Shown piece after piece: positions 28,529 to 36,934 of a stretch of DNA of 64,000 bases. Below the pieces are notes generated by a model that saw only the letters and a list, made by a program, of their open reading frames with translations, had not been told where the DNA came from and ran no database searches. The DNA is from Bog-473 sp963744225. Lineage in GTDB: Bacteria > Actinomycetota > Acidimicrobiia > Acidimicrobiales > RAAP-2. Made by a program: the position numbers and the translations under genes. Numbering within the stretch: position 1 is the stretch's first letter; the number at the start of each line of letters is the position of its first letter. The stretch lies in contig CAVUSV010000003.1 of NCBI GenBank assembly GCA_963744225.1, forward strand, positions 806,001 to 870,000, written 5' to 3'.

Positions 28529-29194
28529 TCAGGCGCTCGCCGCCTGCAGTTCGGGTTCCGGGGCGCAGAGGCCGCGGCGGGGAAGGATGATGTCGTCGAT
28601 GATCCCGTAGTCGCGGGCCTCGTCGGCGGTCATGTAGCGGTCGCGGTCGATATCCAGGGCGACCTGTTCGACGGGCCGGCCCGTGTGGTAGGCGATGATC
28701 TCGGACATGCGCCGAGTGAGCGACAGCACCTCGCGCAGTTGGATCTCCATGTCCGACGGTGCCCCGCGCGTTCCGGCCGAGCCCTGGTGGATCATGATGC
28801 GGGCGTTGGGTAGCGCGAAGCGTTTTCCCGGGGCGCCGCCGGAGAGGATCATGGCGGCCGCCGACATGCCCATTCCGACACAGATCGTCGACACGTCGGG
28901 CTCAACGTGCTGCATGACGTCGTAGATCGCCATTCCGGCGTACGCCACACCGCCCGGTGAGTTGATGTACAGCGAGATGTCCCGTTCGTTGTTCTGGGCC
29001 TCCAAGAAGAGCATCTGCGAGATGATGAGGTTGGCCACCTGGTCGTCGACCTCCTGGCCCAAGAAGACGATTCGCTCGCGCAGCAGCTGCGAGTAGATGT
29101 CGAAGGCGCGATCGCCCCGGTTCCCTTCCTCGATCACGGTCGGGACGAGGACCTGGTGCAGGCGGTCCTGGGGGCTCGTGGTGCTGCGATTCAT
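28529..29194 (-). CDS. clpP: ATP-dependent Clp protease proteolytic subunit
   Basis: A 221-residue serine protease subunit with all catalytic residues: Ser111 in GMGMSAAAM, His136 in IMIHQ and Asp185 in DRDRYMTA. It should form a tetradecamer and work with a Clp ATPase, which is not in this window. AAGGAG lies eight bases before the ATG. The gene diverges from an XRE regulator; the dyad at 29230-29249 overlaps its likely -10 box TATAAC. The last dozen residues are a non-conserved tail. Confidence 0.95.
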   Translation of the reverse strand: MNRSTTSPQDRLHQVLVPTVIEEGNRGDRAFDIYSQLLRERIVFLGQEVDDQVANLIISQMLFLEAQNNERDISLYINSPGGVAYAGMAIYDVMQHVEPDVSTICVGMGMSAAAMILSGGAPGKRFALPNARIMIHQGSAGTRGAPSDMEIQLREVLSLTRRMSEIIAYHTGRPVEQVALDIDRDRYMTADEARDYGIIDDIILPRRGLCAPEPELQAASA

Positions 29195-29229
29195 AACGGC
29201 GCTCCTTGTGGTGCAGGGTCTGTCTCACG

Positions 29230-29249
29230 TTATATCAAATGTGAGATAA
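29230..29249. promoter_or_regulatory. 20-bp dyad operator between clpP and the XRE gene
   Basis: TTAT-a-TCA-aatg-TGA-g-ATAA: seven paired positions per arm. It overlaps the XRE gene's -10 (GATAAT, six bases before GTG 29257) and a minus-strand TATAAC toward clpP. A binding site for the XRE protein is the natural reading, but it is untested. Confidence 0.6.
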
Positions 29250-29256
29250 TGGTGCC

Positions 29257-29514
29257 GTGAGCGAGCGCCGGCACCCGACTGTGTTCCCGGGGTTCAAGGA
29301 GATGGCCGAGCGCCGGCATTCGGTGTCGGGGCAGCTGAGCGTTCTCCGGCGCGAGCTGGGCCTGTCCCAGGCACAGGTGGCGGCCCGAATGGGGACCTCG
29401 CAGTCCGCGGTGGCCCGCTTCGAGGCCGGTGATCTCGATGTCCGCCTTTCCACCGTGGAGCGGTATACGACGGCCCTGGGGGCACGGCTGGAGTGGAGGA
29501 TCGAGCATGAATGA
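29257..29514 (+). CDS. XRE (Cro/C1) helix-turn-helix regulator
   Basis: An 85-residue protein that is almost all DNA-binding domain. The HTH_3 fold spans about residues 25-75 (LSVLRRELGLSQAQVAARMG, SQSAVARFEAGD). It is smaller than ClgR, the XRE-family activator of actinobacterial clp genes, but has the same fold and a similar gene context. The GTG start is leaderless behind GATAAT. Its stop overlaps the next gene by eight bases, so the regulator and the ClpP-like protein are coupled. Confidence 0.85.
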   Translation: MSERRHPTVFPGFKEMAERRHSVSGQLSVLRRELGLSQAQVAARMGTSQSAVARFEAGDLDVRLSTVERYTTALGARLEWRIEHE

Positions 29515-30127
29515 GCGCCCGAACGAGTGGTCCGAGCCGCTCGCCGACGTCCTAGCCCGGCGGCTCCTGGACCAGCGCGTCGTTCTGCTGCACGCCCCGC
29601 TCGACGACCTCTCGGTGACCCGGGTGTCAGCAGAGCTGATGACGCTCGACGCCGAGGGCGACGACCCGGTCACCCTGAGGGTCGACTGCGGCGATGCGAG
29701 CCTGGCCCATGCGCTCACGCTGATGGACGTGATCGAGCTGATGGGGGTGCCGGTGCGAGCCCTCTGCCTGGGGCGGGTCGGTGCCGGCGCCATCGGAGTC
29801 GTGGCCGTGTGCGCGCACTCCTCTGCCTTGCCGAGTACTCGGTTTTCCCTGGGCGAACCGACGACCCAGCGGGTGGCCCACGTGCGCAACGTGGCGCAAT
29901 GGGCCGAGCTCCAGTTGGGCGAACGCCGTCGCTTCTGCGAGCGCGTCGGGGCCGCCGCCGGCAGGTCGCCCGCCTCTGTCGAGGAGGACATGGAGCGCAA
30001 TCGATTCCTCAGCGCGGCCGAGGCCGTCGAGTACGGCATCGTCGACGAGGTCGCGCGGCCCGACGCGGTCGTCCGCACCCTGCCAGGACCCGGGTCGCCG
30101 CCACTGGGGTTCCGGCCACTGCGTTGA
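29507..30127 (+). CDS. ClpP-like protein without the catalytic triad (pseudoprotease)
   Basis: A 206-residue ClpP-fold protein, recognisable from NRFLSAAEAVEYGIVDE near residues 165-181 and the preceding core. Aligned by eye with the ClpP encoded at 28529-29194, the catalytic Ser becomes Ala93 (CLGRVGAGA), His becomes Gly116 (TRFSLGE) and Asp becomes Asn165 (MERNRFLSA). All three are lost while the fold motifs remain. A non-catalytic ring or adaptor subunit, like cyanobacterial ClpR, is the simplest idea. It is translated from within the XRE gene (ATGAATGA overlap). Confidence 0.8.
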   Translation: MNERPNEWSEPLADVLARRLLDQRVVLLHAPLDDLSVTRVSAELMTLDAEGDDPVTLRVDCGDASLAHALTLMDVIELMGVPVRALCLGRVGAGAIGVVAVCAHSSALPSTRFSLGEPTTQRVAHVRNVAQWAELQLGERRRFCERVGAAAGRSPASVEEDMERNRFLSAAEAVEYGIVDEVARPDAVVRTLPGPGSPPLGFRPLR

Positions 30128-30167
30128 TCTCCGACTGTTCCGGAGGTCACGCAGCAGCCGCCCGTCC

Positions 30168-30210
30168 CTTTCCGGAACTATGAACAGAACTGTTTATAGT
30201 TCTCAGAAAC
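30168..30210. repeat. 42-bp dyad repeat, copy 2
   Basis: GGAACTATgAAC (30174), six bases, GTTtATAGTTC, with outer TTTC and GAAA halves. It starts about 40 bases after the ClpP-like stop. Confidence 0.7.
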
Positions 30211-30226
30211 ATCCGGTGGCTCGGTG

Positions 30227-30281
<55 letters not shown>

Positions 30282-30284
30282 ATG

Positions 30285-30326
30285 GTTTCCGGAACTATGA
30301 ACGGACTCGTTTATAGTTCCAGAAAC
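30285..30326. repeat. 42-bp dyad repeat, copy 3 (best conserved)
   Basis: Arms GTTTC-n-GGAACTAT-n-AAC and GTT-n-ATAGTTCC-n-GAAAC flank a six-base centre; 16 of 18 arm positions pair. Followed by ATCGGCCGGG, as in the later copies. Confidence 0.8.
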
Positions 30327-30434
30327 ATCGGCCGGGACCGCCCCCGCTCAGCCCGGCCCGCCCACGAGCCCAACGCCCCCGCCAGGGTGGATCCTGGGCC
30401 CGGACGAAAGAAGACCCTGCAGGGGCAGCGTGCC

Positions 30435-30440
30435 TACGAT
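30435..30440 (+). promoter_or_regulatory. Leaderless -10 box
   Basis: TACGAT, six bases, GTG at 30447. Confidence 0.5.
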
Positions 30441-30446
30441 GCGGCT

Positions 30447-31028
30447 GTGACCACGATCGATCCCCGCATTCCCCCTCTGGCGGCCGGTGAGTGGGACGAA
30501 CGGCTGACCCGGGTACTCGAGCTCTCGCCGGGCGGGACCGAAGAACCAATGCACATCTTCACCACGTTGGGCCGAGCCGATCCAGAGCTGTTCCGGCGCT
30601 GGCTGGGGTTCGGCGGGGCGCTCCTGTCGGGCCACCTGTCGGGCCGGCTGCGCGAGCTCGTGATCCTGCGCACCGCCTCCCGCTTCGGCGGCCGGTACGA
30701 GTGGGCGCATCACATCGAGATGGGCGAAGCGGAGGGCGTGACCCCGGCGGAGGTCGCCGCCGTTGGGGGTGACCTCGAGGCAGTCGACTGGACGCCACTC
30801 GAGTCCGCCGCGCTGCGGGCGGTCGACGAGACGGCGGATCAGGGCGCCGTGTCCGGCTCCACCTGGGATGCGCTGGCTGGCGACCTGGACGAGAGCGAGC
30901 TGATTGAGCTGCTCATGCTGATTGCCCACTACATGATGTTGACCACCGTGTTGCGGTCGCTTCGGATCCAACTCGAGCCCCGGGCGGAGGCGTTCGCGCA
31001 GCGCGTGCCGAGCGGGCCGGCCGGATAA
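30447..31028 (+). CDS. Carboxymuconolactone decarboxylase-like (AhpD fold) protein
   Basis: About 193 residues. The family core is LRELVILRTASRFGGRYEWAHH at about residues 71-92. The CxxC pair of true AhpD peroxidases is absent, as in the subgroup that travels with lipid and aromatic catabolism genes; the reaction is unknown. GTG start, leaderless. The long upstream extension of this frame reads through repeats and was rejected. Confidence 0.8.
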   Translation: MTTIDPRIPPLAAGEWDERLTRVLELSPGGTEEPMHIFTTLGRADPELFRRWLGFGGALLSGHLSGRLRELVILRTASRFGGRYEWAHHIEMGEAEGVTPAEVAAVGGDLEAVDWTPLESAALRAVDETADQGAVSGSTWDALAGDLDESELIELLMLIAHYMMLTTVLRSLRIQLEPRAEAFAQRVPSGPAG

Positions 31029-31043
31029 GGGGACGGTGCTTCC

Positions 31044-31811
31044 GTGACCCCGCTCCTCCAGGGCCGGTGCATCACCGTCGTTGGCGCCGGGACCCAGCCG
31101 TCCCGCGACCCGGACGCGCCGACCGGTAACGGACGTGCCATCGCAGTCCGCGCCGCTCGGGAAGGGGCATCTGTCGTGTGCGTCGATCGCGACGAGGCCG
31201 CCGTCGAGGAGACGTGGCGCATAATCACCGAAGAAGGCGGGAAAGCAGCAATCGTGATCGCCGACGTCACGACCGAGGATGGCTGCCGGACCGCACTGTC
31301 CGACGAGCCGGGCCTCGCGCCCGACGGACTCGTCCTCAACGTGGGGACAGGCTTCGGCATGGGCGTCGCCGGGACGTCACCCGACGAGTGGGACCGGACA
31401 TTCGCGCTCAACCTCCGCTCCCATTTCATGTTGGTGCGCCGCGCCCTGGTCACACTGCGAGACAACGCGTCCATCGTCTTTATCGGGTCGGTCGCCGGTC
31501 TCCGTCCGGGGAGCCGTATCCCCGCCTATGACGCCTCCAAAGCCGGACTCATCGGCCTCAGCCGGCACGTCGCCGTCGAGGGGGCGCGCCGCGGCATCCG
31601 GGCCAACGTGATCGCACCCGGGCTGATCGACACGCCGCTCGGCCGGGCCGCGTCGGCAGGCCGGCCCTCGCGCACACGCTCGCCGGTGCCGCTCGGCCGT
31701 CAGGGCACGGCCTGGGAGGTCGCCGCGCCGACCGTGTTCCTCCTCTCGGACGAGGCCAGCTACATCACCGGGCAGGTTCTTGCCGTCGACGGCGGGTTGA
31801 CGCTCGTATGA
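31044..31811 (+). CDS. Short-chain dehydrogenase/reductase
   Basis: A 255-residue SDR with a slightly unusual cofactor loop (VVGAGTQPSRDPDAPTGNG), catalytic Ser in IGSVAG, YDASKAG near residue 159 and a normal C-terminal YITGQVLAVDGG. The TGxxxGIG motif is replaced by the longer loop, which may change cofactor binding. It starts 15 bases after the previous gene and overlaps the next by four, so it is an operon member. Confidence 0.85.
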   Translation: MTPLLQGRCITVVGAGTQPSRDPDAPTGNGRAIAVRAAREGASVVCVDRDEAAVEETWRIITEEGGKAAIVIADVTTEDGCRTALSDEPGLAPDGLVLNVGTGFGMGVAGTSPDEWDRTFALNLRSHFMLVRRALVTLRDNASIVFIGSVAGLRPGSRIPAYDASKAGLIGLSRHVAVEGARRGIRANVIAPGLIDTPLGRAASAGRPSRTRSPVPLGRQGTAWEVAAPTVFLLSDEASYITGQVLAVDGGLTLV

Positions 31812-32242
31812 CGGCGCACTCGGCCCACCGGTCCTCCGTCTCCCACCACCGGCCCGCGGCGCCGCGCCTGGGGCGGCGCATGGCACGTTTCAATCGGGGG
31901 GTCACCAACAAGATCGCGCTGCGCGCGGCGGGCGTCCTGCCCGGACTCGGCATCGTGATCCACGTGGGACGTCGGTCCCGCCAGGTTTATCGGACCCCGG
32001 TGTTCGTGTTCCCCACGAAGGACGGGTTCCGGTTCGCCCTGACCTACGGCCGGGACTCGGACTGGGTCAAGAACGCGTTCGCTCACGGCGCAGTCCGCTT
32101 GATGACCGCACGCAAGGTGTACGAGCTGGCCGAGCCCGAGCTGGTGACAGACGAGAGCCGCCAGCACGTTCCCCCACTGCAGCGCGGCATCCTCCGCCTG
32201 CTCCGGGTCTCAGAGTTTGTCGATTTCCGCCGCGCTGCCTGA
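31808..32242 (+). CDS. Deazaflavin (F420)-dependent nitroreductase-family protein
   Basis: A 144-residue split-beta-barrel protein of the Ddn/PF04075 type. It shows GRRSRQVYRTPVFVF near residue 57 and the RDSDWVKNAFAHGAVRL stretch near residue 80, typical of F420 binders in Actinobacteria. The substrate is unknown. Its ATG overlaps the SDR stop (ATGA). Confidence 0.8.
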   Translation: MTAHSAHRSSVSHHRPAAPRLGRRMARFNRGVTNKIALRAAGVLPGLGIVIHVGRRSRQVYRTPVFVFPTKDGFRFALTYGRDSDWVKNAFAHGAVRLMTARKVYELAEPELVTDESRQHVPPLQRGILRLLRVSEFVDFRRAA

Positions 32243-32279
32243 CCGCACGGCATCCCCGAACAGCAGCGGCACGGCGCGC

Positions 32280-32975
32280 TCAGGCGATCATCTCCATCCG
32301 CAGCCCTGTCTCGTCCCGTTCGCCCCCGAGGTGGAAGTGAGTCCCCGACGCAAACCGGCGGGCGCTCCAGACACCGACGAAGGCGTCGATCACGTCGTCC
32401 GCTTTTGCGCCGGCTGGTGGTGCGGTGGTGTGCCGGCTGACGTCCGCGAAGACGGTCGCCAGGGCCCGCAGCCGTTCCTCTCTGCCGGCGGGGGTGCGTT
32501 TGGCGTGGCCCATGGGCGCGCCGGTCAAGGTCCGGAAGCTCAGTTCGGGGTGCATCTCAATGAGCCCTCGCTGCAGCTCGGGTGAGACGAGCTCGTCCAC
32601 GTCACGGATCTTGTCGAGGATGTTGAAGAGCTGCTTCGAGATGCCCTTGCCGCAGTCTCGGCGCGAGATGGCGCAGGCATCGGCGTAGGTGGTGGCACCG
32701 AGCACGGCGCGCACCGGTGCCGAGAAGACCGAACTCCTCCGTGGGCCGAGCAACCGGCGGGCCGCAGCGTCCACCGGCCGCGGGCACCTGGTCGCCAAGC
32801 CGATCGGGATGTCGATCGCGGCTGCGGCGAGGCGACCCGCCTCAAGGTCGGCACGCAGCTCGCCGAGCCCCGTCACCGTGCGGACCGTTGCCCCGCCAGC
32901 AGCGTCGCCGTCGACCGGCATCGTGACGACGACCCACCCACCGCGACAGCCGTCGATGCCCGCCACCGAAGTCAC
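32280..32975 (-). CDS. DUF429 family protein (predicted nuclease fold)
   Basis: A 231-residue RNase-H-like-fold protein. The N-terminal GIDGCRGGWVVV carries the family Asp, followed by AAAIDIPIGLA and EMHPELSF with a conserved Glu-His. Predicted to act on nucleic acid, with no experimental role known to me. Convergent with the Ddn-family gene. Confidence 0.85.
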   Translation of the reverse strand: MTSVAGIDGCRGGWVVVTMPVDGDAAGGATVRTVTGLGELRADLEAGRLAAAAIDIPIGLATRCPRPVDAAARRLLGPRRSSVFSAPVRAVLGATTYADACAISRRDCGKGISKQLFNILDKIRDVDELVSPELQRGLIEMHPELSFRTLTGAPMGHAKRTPAGREERLRALATVFADVSRHTTAPPAGAKADDVIDAFVGVWSARRFASGTHFHLGGERDETGLRMEMIA

Positions 32976-33018
32976 GGAGGTCAGGCGGCAACCGAGGCCA
33001 CTGCGGTGTGCACGCAGT

Positions 33019-34509
33019 TCAGTCGAGCCGGGCGACGTTGACCTGATCGTCGGGCGTCAGCGTCACCGGCCGGCCGATGAGTTCCTCGGTCTCGATCTCG
33101 GCCAGCACCGCCGCCCCGCCGTCCAGTTGGGCGTAGCAGCGGCCGCCCGGGACGTCGCAGATTAAGAGCGCCCGCTCTGGCCCCCCGTCGCGCCCGTGCA
33201 GCACGGAGTACGTGGCGACGGTGGCTCGTCCCTGCGGGGAGGTGACGATCTCGACCGGCTCGGCCGCGGGGACGTACGGCGCGGAGTCGGCCGGCGTCGG
33301 CGCCCCCGGCGTCGTCGACCACGCGCCGTAGGCGTGCTTCTGCATGTGCATCCCAACCCCGCTCACCAAGCCGACGGCTCCGGGGTCGCCGCGCAGCGTC
33401 TCGGCCATCGCGGCCAGGGAGTGGGTCATGTAGTTCGAGCCCGGGCCGCCGTGGTAGGGCAGCCCGCCCGTTTGGGTCACCGCCCCCGCTCGCGGGTCGT
33501 CCTCGGCGATGCCGAGCGCGTCGAGGGCGAAGCAGATGGAGGACGCGAAGCACGAGTACAGGTCGAGGTGTGCGACGTCGGCCGCGCCGATGGCCGCGCC
33601 AGCGAGGGCCGACCGGGCCGCGAAGGCCATGGCGGGGGAGCGCCACAGCTCGGGATGCCCGGCCACGTGCACCGGGTCCTCGGCGTAGCCCCAGCCGCGC
33701 AGGTAGACGCGACGCTCCTCGGGCACACCCAGCGCGTCGGCCCGTTCGGCGCTGGCTAGCACCAGCGCCGCCGCCATGTCGACGTCCATGATCGAGGTCA
33801 TCAGCTTGGTATAGGGGTAGGCGACCATGCGGTTGTCGCCGGTCGCACGCACGATCTCCCCCTCGGTGCGCGCAATGGGGAACCAGGCATGCGGGCTGTG
33901 CGCCGCCACCTCGGTCATCGGCGCCATCACCCGCCCCAGTGCTGCTCGATGCTCGTCGAGCGACCGCCCCAGGTGCGCCCGCCGGGCGTTGTCGAAGAGC
34001 GCGAACGTCAGGTATGCCTCGAAGACCGCGTGGCTGATCTCGGAGGGGTGGAAGTCCATATCCATCGGGAAGGGTCGCTTCTCCGCGGGCCGGTACGACC
34101 ACTGCGGCCGCTCGCCCGCCTTCTTCAGGCGCCGGACCGTCGCCAACGCCTCTGCGCCGACGACGAGTGCGAGGTTGAGGGAGCCCCCCCGGATCTCGCG
34201 GGCCACGTCGGTGACGAGCACATGGGGCACCGTTCCCCCGATGCCCGAGTACCGCCGGCGCGCCGGCGTGGCGCCCAGCCGTTCCGCCAGCCGGGCCGCT
34301 GCGTCGTCGTACTGCCAGGATTGGGAGTAGACGACATCGAGGCTCTCGAGACCGCTGGCGATCGCCGCGCCCTGCGGCGTGCCGGCGTCGTCCGCGGCGG
34401 CGCGCGCCACCTGTTCCCACATGTCGAGCGGCTCGGGGGCACCCTCGCGCCAGGTGTGGCGAGCGACGCCGATGATGCAGGTGGCGCGGGGGTCGCGGTC
34501 GGGGCTCAA
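33019..34509 (-). CDS. Thiolase-like acetyl-CoA acetyltransferase homologue
   Basis: About 496 residues, long for a thiolase, with a C-terminal beta-rich OB-like extension (PVEIVTSPQGRATVATYSV then ARLD) that resembles the extra domain of TIGR-type 'acetyl-CoA acetyltransferase' proteins. The nucleophile region reads YSGIGGTVPHVLV and has no Cys; LDLYSCFASSICFALD and GLPYHGGPGSNYMTHS replace the later motifs. The start is uncertain: a TTG at 34509 lies ten bases after the FadE stop, so coupling is likely. Confidence 0.75.
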   Translation of the reverse strand: MSPDRDPRATCIIGVARHTWREGAPEPLDMWEQVARAAADDAGTPQGAAIASGLESLDVVYSQSWQYDDAAARLAERLGATPARRRYSGIGGTVPHVLVTDVAREIRGGSLNLALVVGAEALATVRRLKKAGERPQWSYRPAEKRPFPMDMDFHPSEISHAVFEAYLTFALFDNARRAHLGRSLDEHRAALGRVMAPMTEVAAHSPHAWFPIARTEGEIVRATGDNRMVAYPYTKLMTSIMDVDMAAALVLASAERADALGVPEERRVYLRGWGYAEDPVHVAGHPELWRSPAMAFAARSALAGAAIGAADVAHLDLYSCFASSICFALDALGIAEDDPRAGAVTQTGGLPYHGGPGSNYMTHSLAAMAETLRGDPGAVGLVSGVGMHMQKHAYGAWSTTPGAPTPADSAPYVPAAEPVEIVTSPQGRATVATYSVLHGRDGGPERALLICDVPGGRCYAQLDGGAAVLAEIETEELIGRPVTLTPDDQVNVARLD

Positions 34510-34519
34510 GGGTGCGGGG

Positions 34520-35737
34520 TCAGGCGCGCGACTTGCCGGGCATGGCGATGGCCCGGTCGGCGATGATGTTCTTCTGGATCTCGGTCGAGCCACCGCCGAT
34601 GGTCGAATAGCGCTGGAAGGCGTAGAGGCGGGTCCACTTCCCGCGGTCCACCGCGTCGGGGCCACCCCGCGCCAGCGCCCCCGCCGGGCCGAGCAGGTCG
34701 ACGGCCAACTCGGCCAGGGTCTGGGCCATGGACGACCACGACAGTTTGGCGAAGGGCACCTCGGGCCAGTTCTTCTCGCCCTTCATGATCTTGCTCAAGG
34801 CGCGCAACGACAGGAGCCGGGCCAGCTCGATCTCCGTCCAGATCTTCGCGATGCGCTCCCGCAGCGACGGGTCCTGGAGGGCGCCGGGATTTACCGACCG
34901 CGCCGCCTCCACGACCGCGCGCAGGTCGGCGCCAAGGATGGCGATCTGCGACGCGATGCCGACCCGCTCGTAGCCGAGCGTCCCCATGGCGACCATCCAG
35001 CCGGCGCCCTCGTCGCCGAGGCGCCACGAGGCCGGGATGCGCACGTCGGTGAAGAAGATCTCGTTGAAGAGCTCCTCGCCCGCCATGTCCCGGATCGGGC
35101 GCACGTCGATGCCCGGCGTCTTCATGTTGAGGATGAAGGCGGTGATCCCGTCGTGCTTCCTCCCGCGCTCAATGGCCGTCGGGTCGGTGCGCAACAAGAA
35201 CAGTCCCCACGTGGCCAGGTGGGCCGAGCTGATCCAGATCTTCGAGCCGTTGACCACGTACTCGTCGGTCTCGGGGTCGTAGATGGCGGTCGTGCGCAGG
35301 TTGGCCAAGTCGTTGCCAGCCATCGGCTCGCTGAAACCCTGGCACCAGTGCTCCTCTGCCTCGAGGATCGAAGGCAGCCATTGTGTCTTCTGCTCCTCGG
35401 TACCCCAGGCGATGATCATCGGCCCGATCTGCCAGATCCCGTTGGTGTTGAACATGCCCGGCGTCCGGTACTCGGCCATCACCTCGGAGTAGAGGAGGCG
35501 CTGCATGGCGTTGATGGTGCGCCCGTTGGCGTACTCGGGACCCCAGTGGATGGCGGCCCACCCGCCCTCGTGGAGCTTGCGCTGCCACTTCTGCCGCCGC
35601 TGCTGGCTCGCCTCGCCCGACAGGCTCGCATCGTCACCGAGGGACTCGGCTTCGAGGAACGGGGGGAGGTTCTCGTCCAGCCAGGACCGGAGCTCGTCGC
35701 GAAACTTCTCGTCCTCAGGCGACAGGGCAAAATCCAC
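34520..35737 (-). CDS. Acyl-CoA dehydrogenase (FadE, GGSTE-type subunit)
   Basis: A 405-residue FAD enzyme that forms 2-enoyl-CoA. Key motifs: WCQGFSEPMAGNDLANL near residue 132 and TIGGGSTEIQKNI near residue 385, the FAD-contacting C-terminal motif. GTG start, leaderless: TACCCT lies seven bases upstream. It diverges from a second FadE of the partner type, an arrangement like the heterotetrameric FadE pairs of steroid degradation in mycobacteria; pairing here is inference. Confidence 0.92.
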   Translation of the reverse strand: MDFALSPEDEKFRDELRSWLDENLPPFLEAESLGDDASLSGEASQQRRQKWQRKLHEGGWAAIHWGPEYANGRTINAMQRLLYSEVMAEYRTPGMFNTNGIWQIGPMIIAWGTEEQKTQWLPSILEAEEHWCQGFSEPMAGNDLANLRTTAIYDPETDEYVVNGSKIWISSAHLATWGLFLLRTDPTAIERGRKHDGITAFILNMKTPGIDVRPIRDMAGEELFNEIFFTDVRIPASWRLGDEGAGWMVAMGTLGYERVGIASQIAILGADLRAVVEAARSVNPGALQDPSLRERIAKIWTEIELARLLSLRALSKIMKGEKNWPEVPFAKLSWSSMAQTLAELAVDLLGPAGALARGGPDAVDRGKWTRLYAFQRYSTIGGGSTEIQKNIIADRAIAMPGKSRA

Positions 35738-35768
35738 GGGGGGAAGGGTAGCGGACAGCCGTGTACTG

Positions 35769-35782
35769 TGACGCCGGCGTCA
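35769..35782. promoter_or_regulatory. TGAC-N6-GTCA operator between divergent FadE genes
   Basis: TGAC-gccggc-GTCA, continued as GTCAGGTT on the right as in the tetR operator. Lies 32-45 bases from each start. Confidence 0.6.
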
Positions 35783-35815
35783 GGTTTCAGGGTGAACGCT
35801 GGAGTAGGGGAGGCC

Positions 35816-36934
35816 GTGGACTTCACGTACGACGAGGAGCAGCTCGCACTGCAAGACGTGGCGCGCACCGCGCTGGGCCGCGAGTGCGGGCCGGACATGG
35901 TGCGCCAGTTGGCGGACGACCCGGCGGGCATCACGCCCGCCCTGTGGTCCACGCTCGTGGACCTCGGGTGGACCGGGCTCTTGGTGCCGGCGGAGCTCGG
36001 CGGCACCGGCGCCGGCCTGCTCGAGGCGTGCATCGTCCTCGAGCAGATGGGACGGATCCCGCTGCCCGGGCCGTTCTTCTCCTCCGCGGTGGCGGCCCCG
36101 CTGGCCGCCCGGGCCCTCGGCGCCACCGAGCTCCTCAGCGATCTCGCCGACGGCAGCCGCCGCGGCACGATCGCCCTCGGCGAGCAAGGGCACGGCGAGC
36201 CGCTCGGCACCGTGCGGACGCGGGCCCGGCGTAAGGGCGCCCAGTGGGTGCTGAACGGCGAGAAGCAGGCGGTGCTTGACGGTCACACGGCGGACTGGGC
36301 GATTGTCGTCGCCCGCAGCGAGGAGGGCGTGCGTTCGTACCTGCTCGAGTTCGAGAAGGCGGGCGCCGCCGACGCGTCCCGGCCCCAGCTCATTCCCTCG
36401 CTCGACCCCACCCGCAAGCTGGCCCGGCTGGTGCTCGACGACACCCCGGTGGTCCCGCTCGGGCCGCCGGGGAACCAGGGGAGTGTCTGGCAGCGCATCG
36501 AGGATGACATCGCCGTCGCCCTGTCTGCCGAGACCGTCGGCGCCGCCGATCGGGCTCTCGCCGACGCGATTGCGTACACGTCGGAGCGGATCGTCTTCGA
36601 CAAGCCCGTCGCGACGTACCAGACCGTCCGCCATCGCCTGGTCGAGATGTACCAGCAGGTCGAGATGGCCCGGGCCGGGTTTCAGTTCGCGGCCTGGGCG
36701 TCTGACACCGAGGCACCCGAGCGCGCCCAGTCCGCCGCCATGGCCGCCGGCTATGGCGCCCAGGCCGGCGTGCGGGTGACCGGGGACGACATCCAGCTTC
36801 ACGGCGGCGTGGGCTTCACCTGGGCCAACGACGCCCACTTCCTCTTCAAGCGGGTGAAGCAGAATGAGCTCCTCTTCGGGGGTGCCGGGGCACAGCACCA
36901 GCGGCTGGCGCAGTTCTTCATTGAGTCCGCGTGA
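35816..36934 (+). CDS. Acyl-CoA dehydrogenase (FadE, HGGxGFTW-type subunit)
   Basis: About 372 residues. It carries the N-terminal FTYDEEQLALQDVARTALGRE and the C-terminal LHGGVGFTWANDAHFLFKR, but not the WCQ-FSEP motif of its divergent neighbour. That is the pattern of the second subunit in alpha2beta2 FadE enzymes. GTG start with GGGGAGG upstream. Its last four bases overlap the CoA ligase gene. Confidence 0.9.
   Translation: MDFTYDEEQLALQDVARTALGRECGPDMVRQLADDPAGITPALWSTLVDLGWTGLLVPAELGGTGAGLLEACIVLEQMGRIPLPGPFFSSAVAAPLAARALGATELLSDLADGSRRGTIALGEQGHGEPLGTVRTRARRKGAQWVLNGEKQAVLDGHTADWAIVVARSEEGVRSYLLEFEKAGAADASRPQLIPSLDPTRKLARLVLDDTPVVPLGPPGNQGSVWQRIEDDIAVALSAETVGAADRALADAIAYTSERIVFDKPVATYQTVRHRLVEMYQQVEMARAGFQFAAWASDTEAPERAQSAAMAAGYGAQAGVRVTGDDIQLHGGVGFTWANDAHFLFKRVKQNELLFGGAGAQHQRLAQFFIESA

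Noticed and set aside
34379..35815. Long N-terminal extension of the FadE frame on the plus strand
   Set aside because: It runs antisense through the divergent FadE gene. The family start FTYDEEQLALQD and a ribosome site place the true start at 35816.
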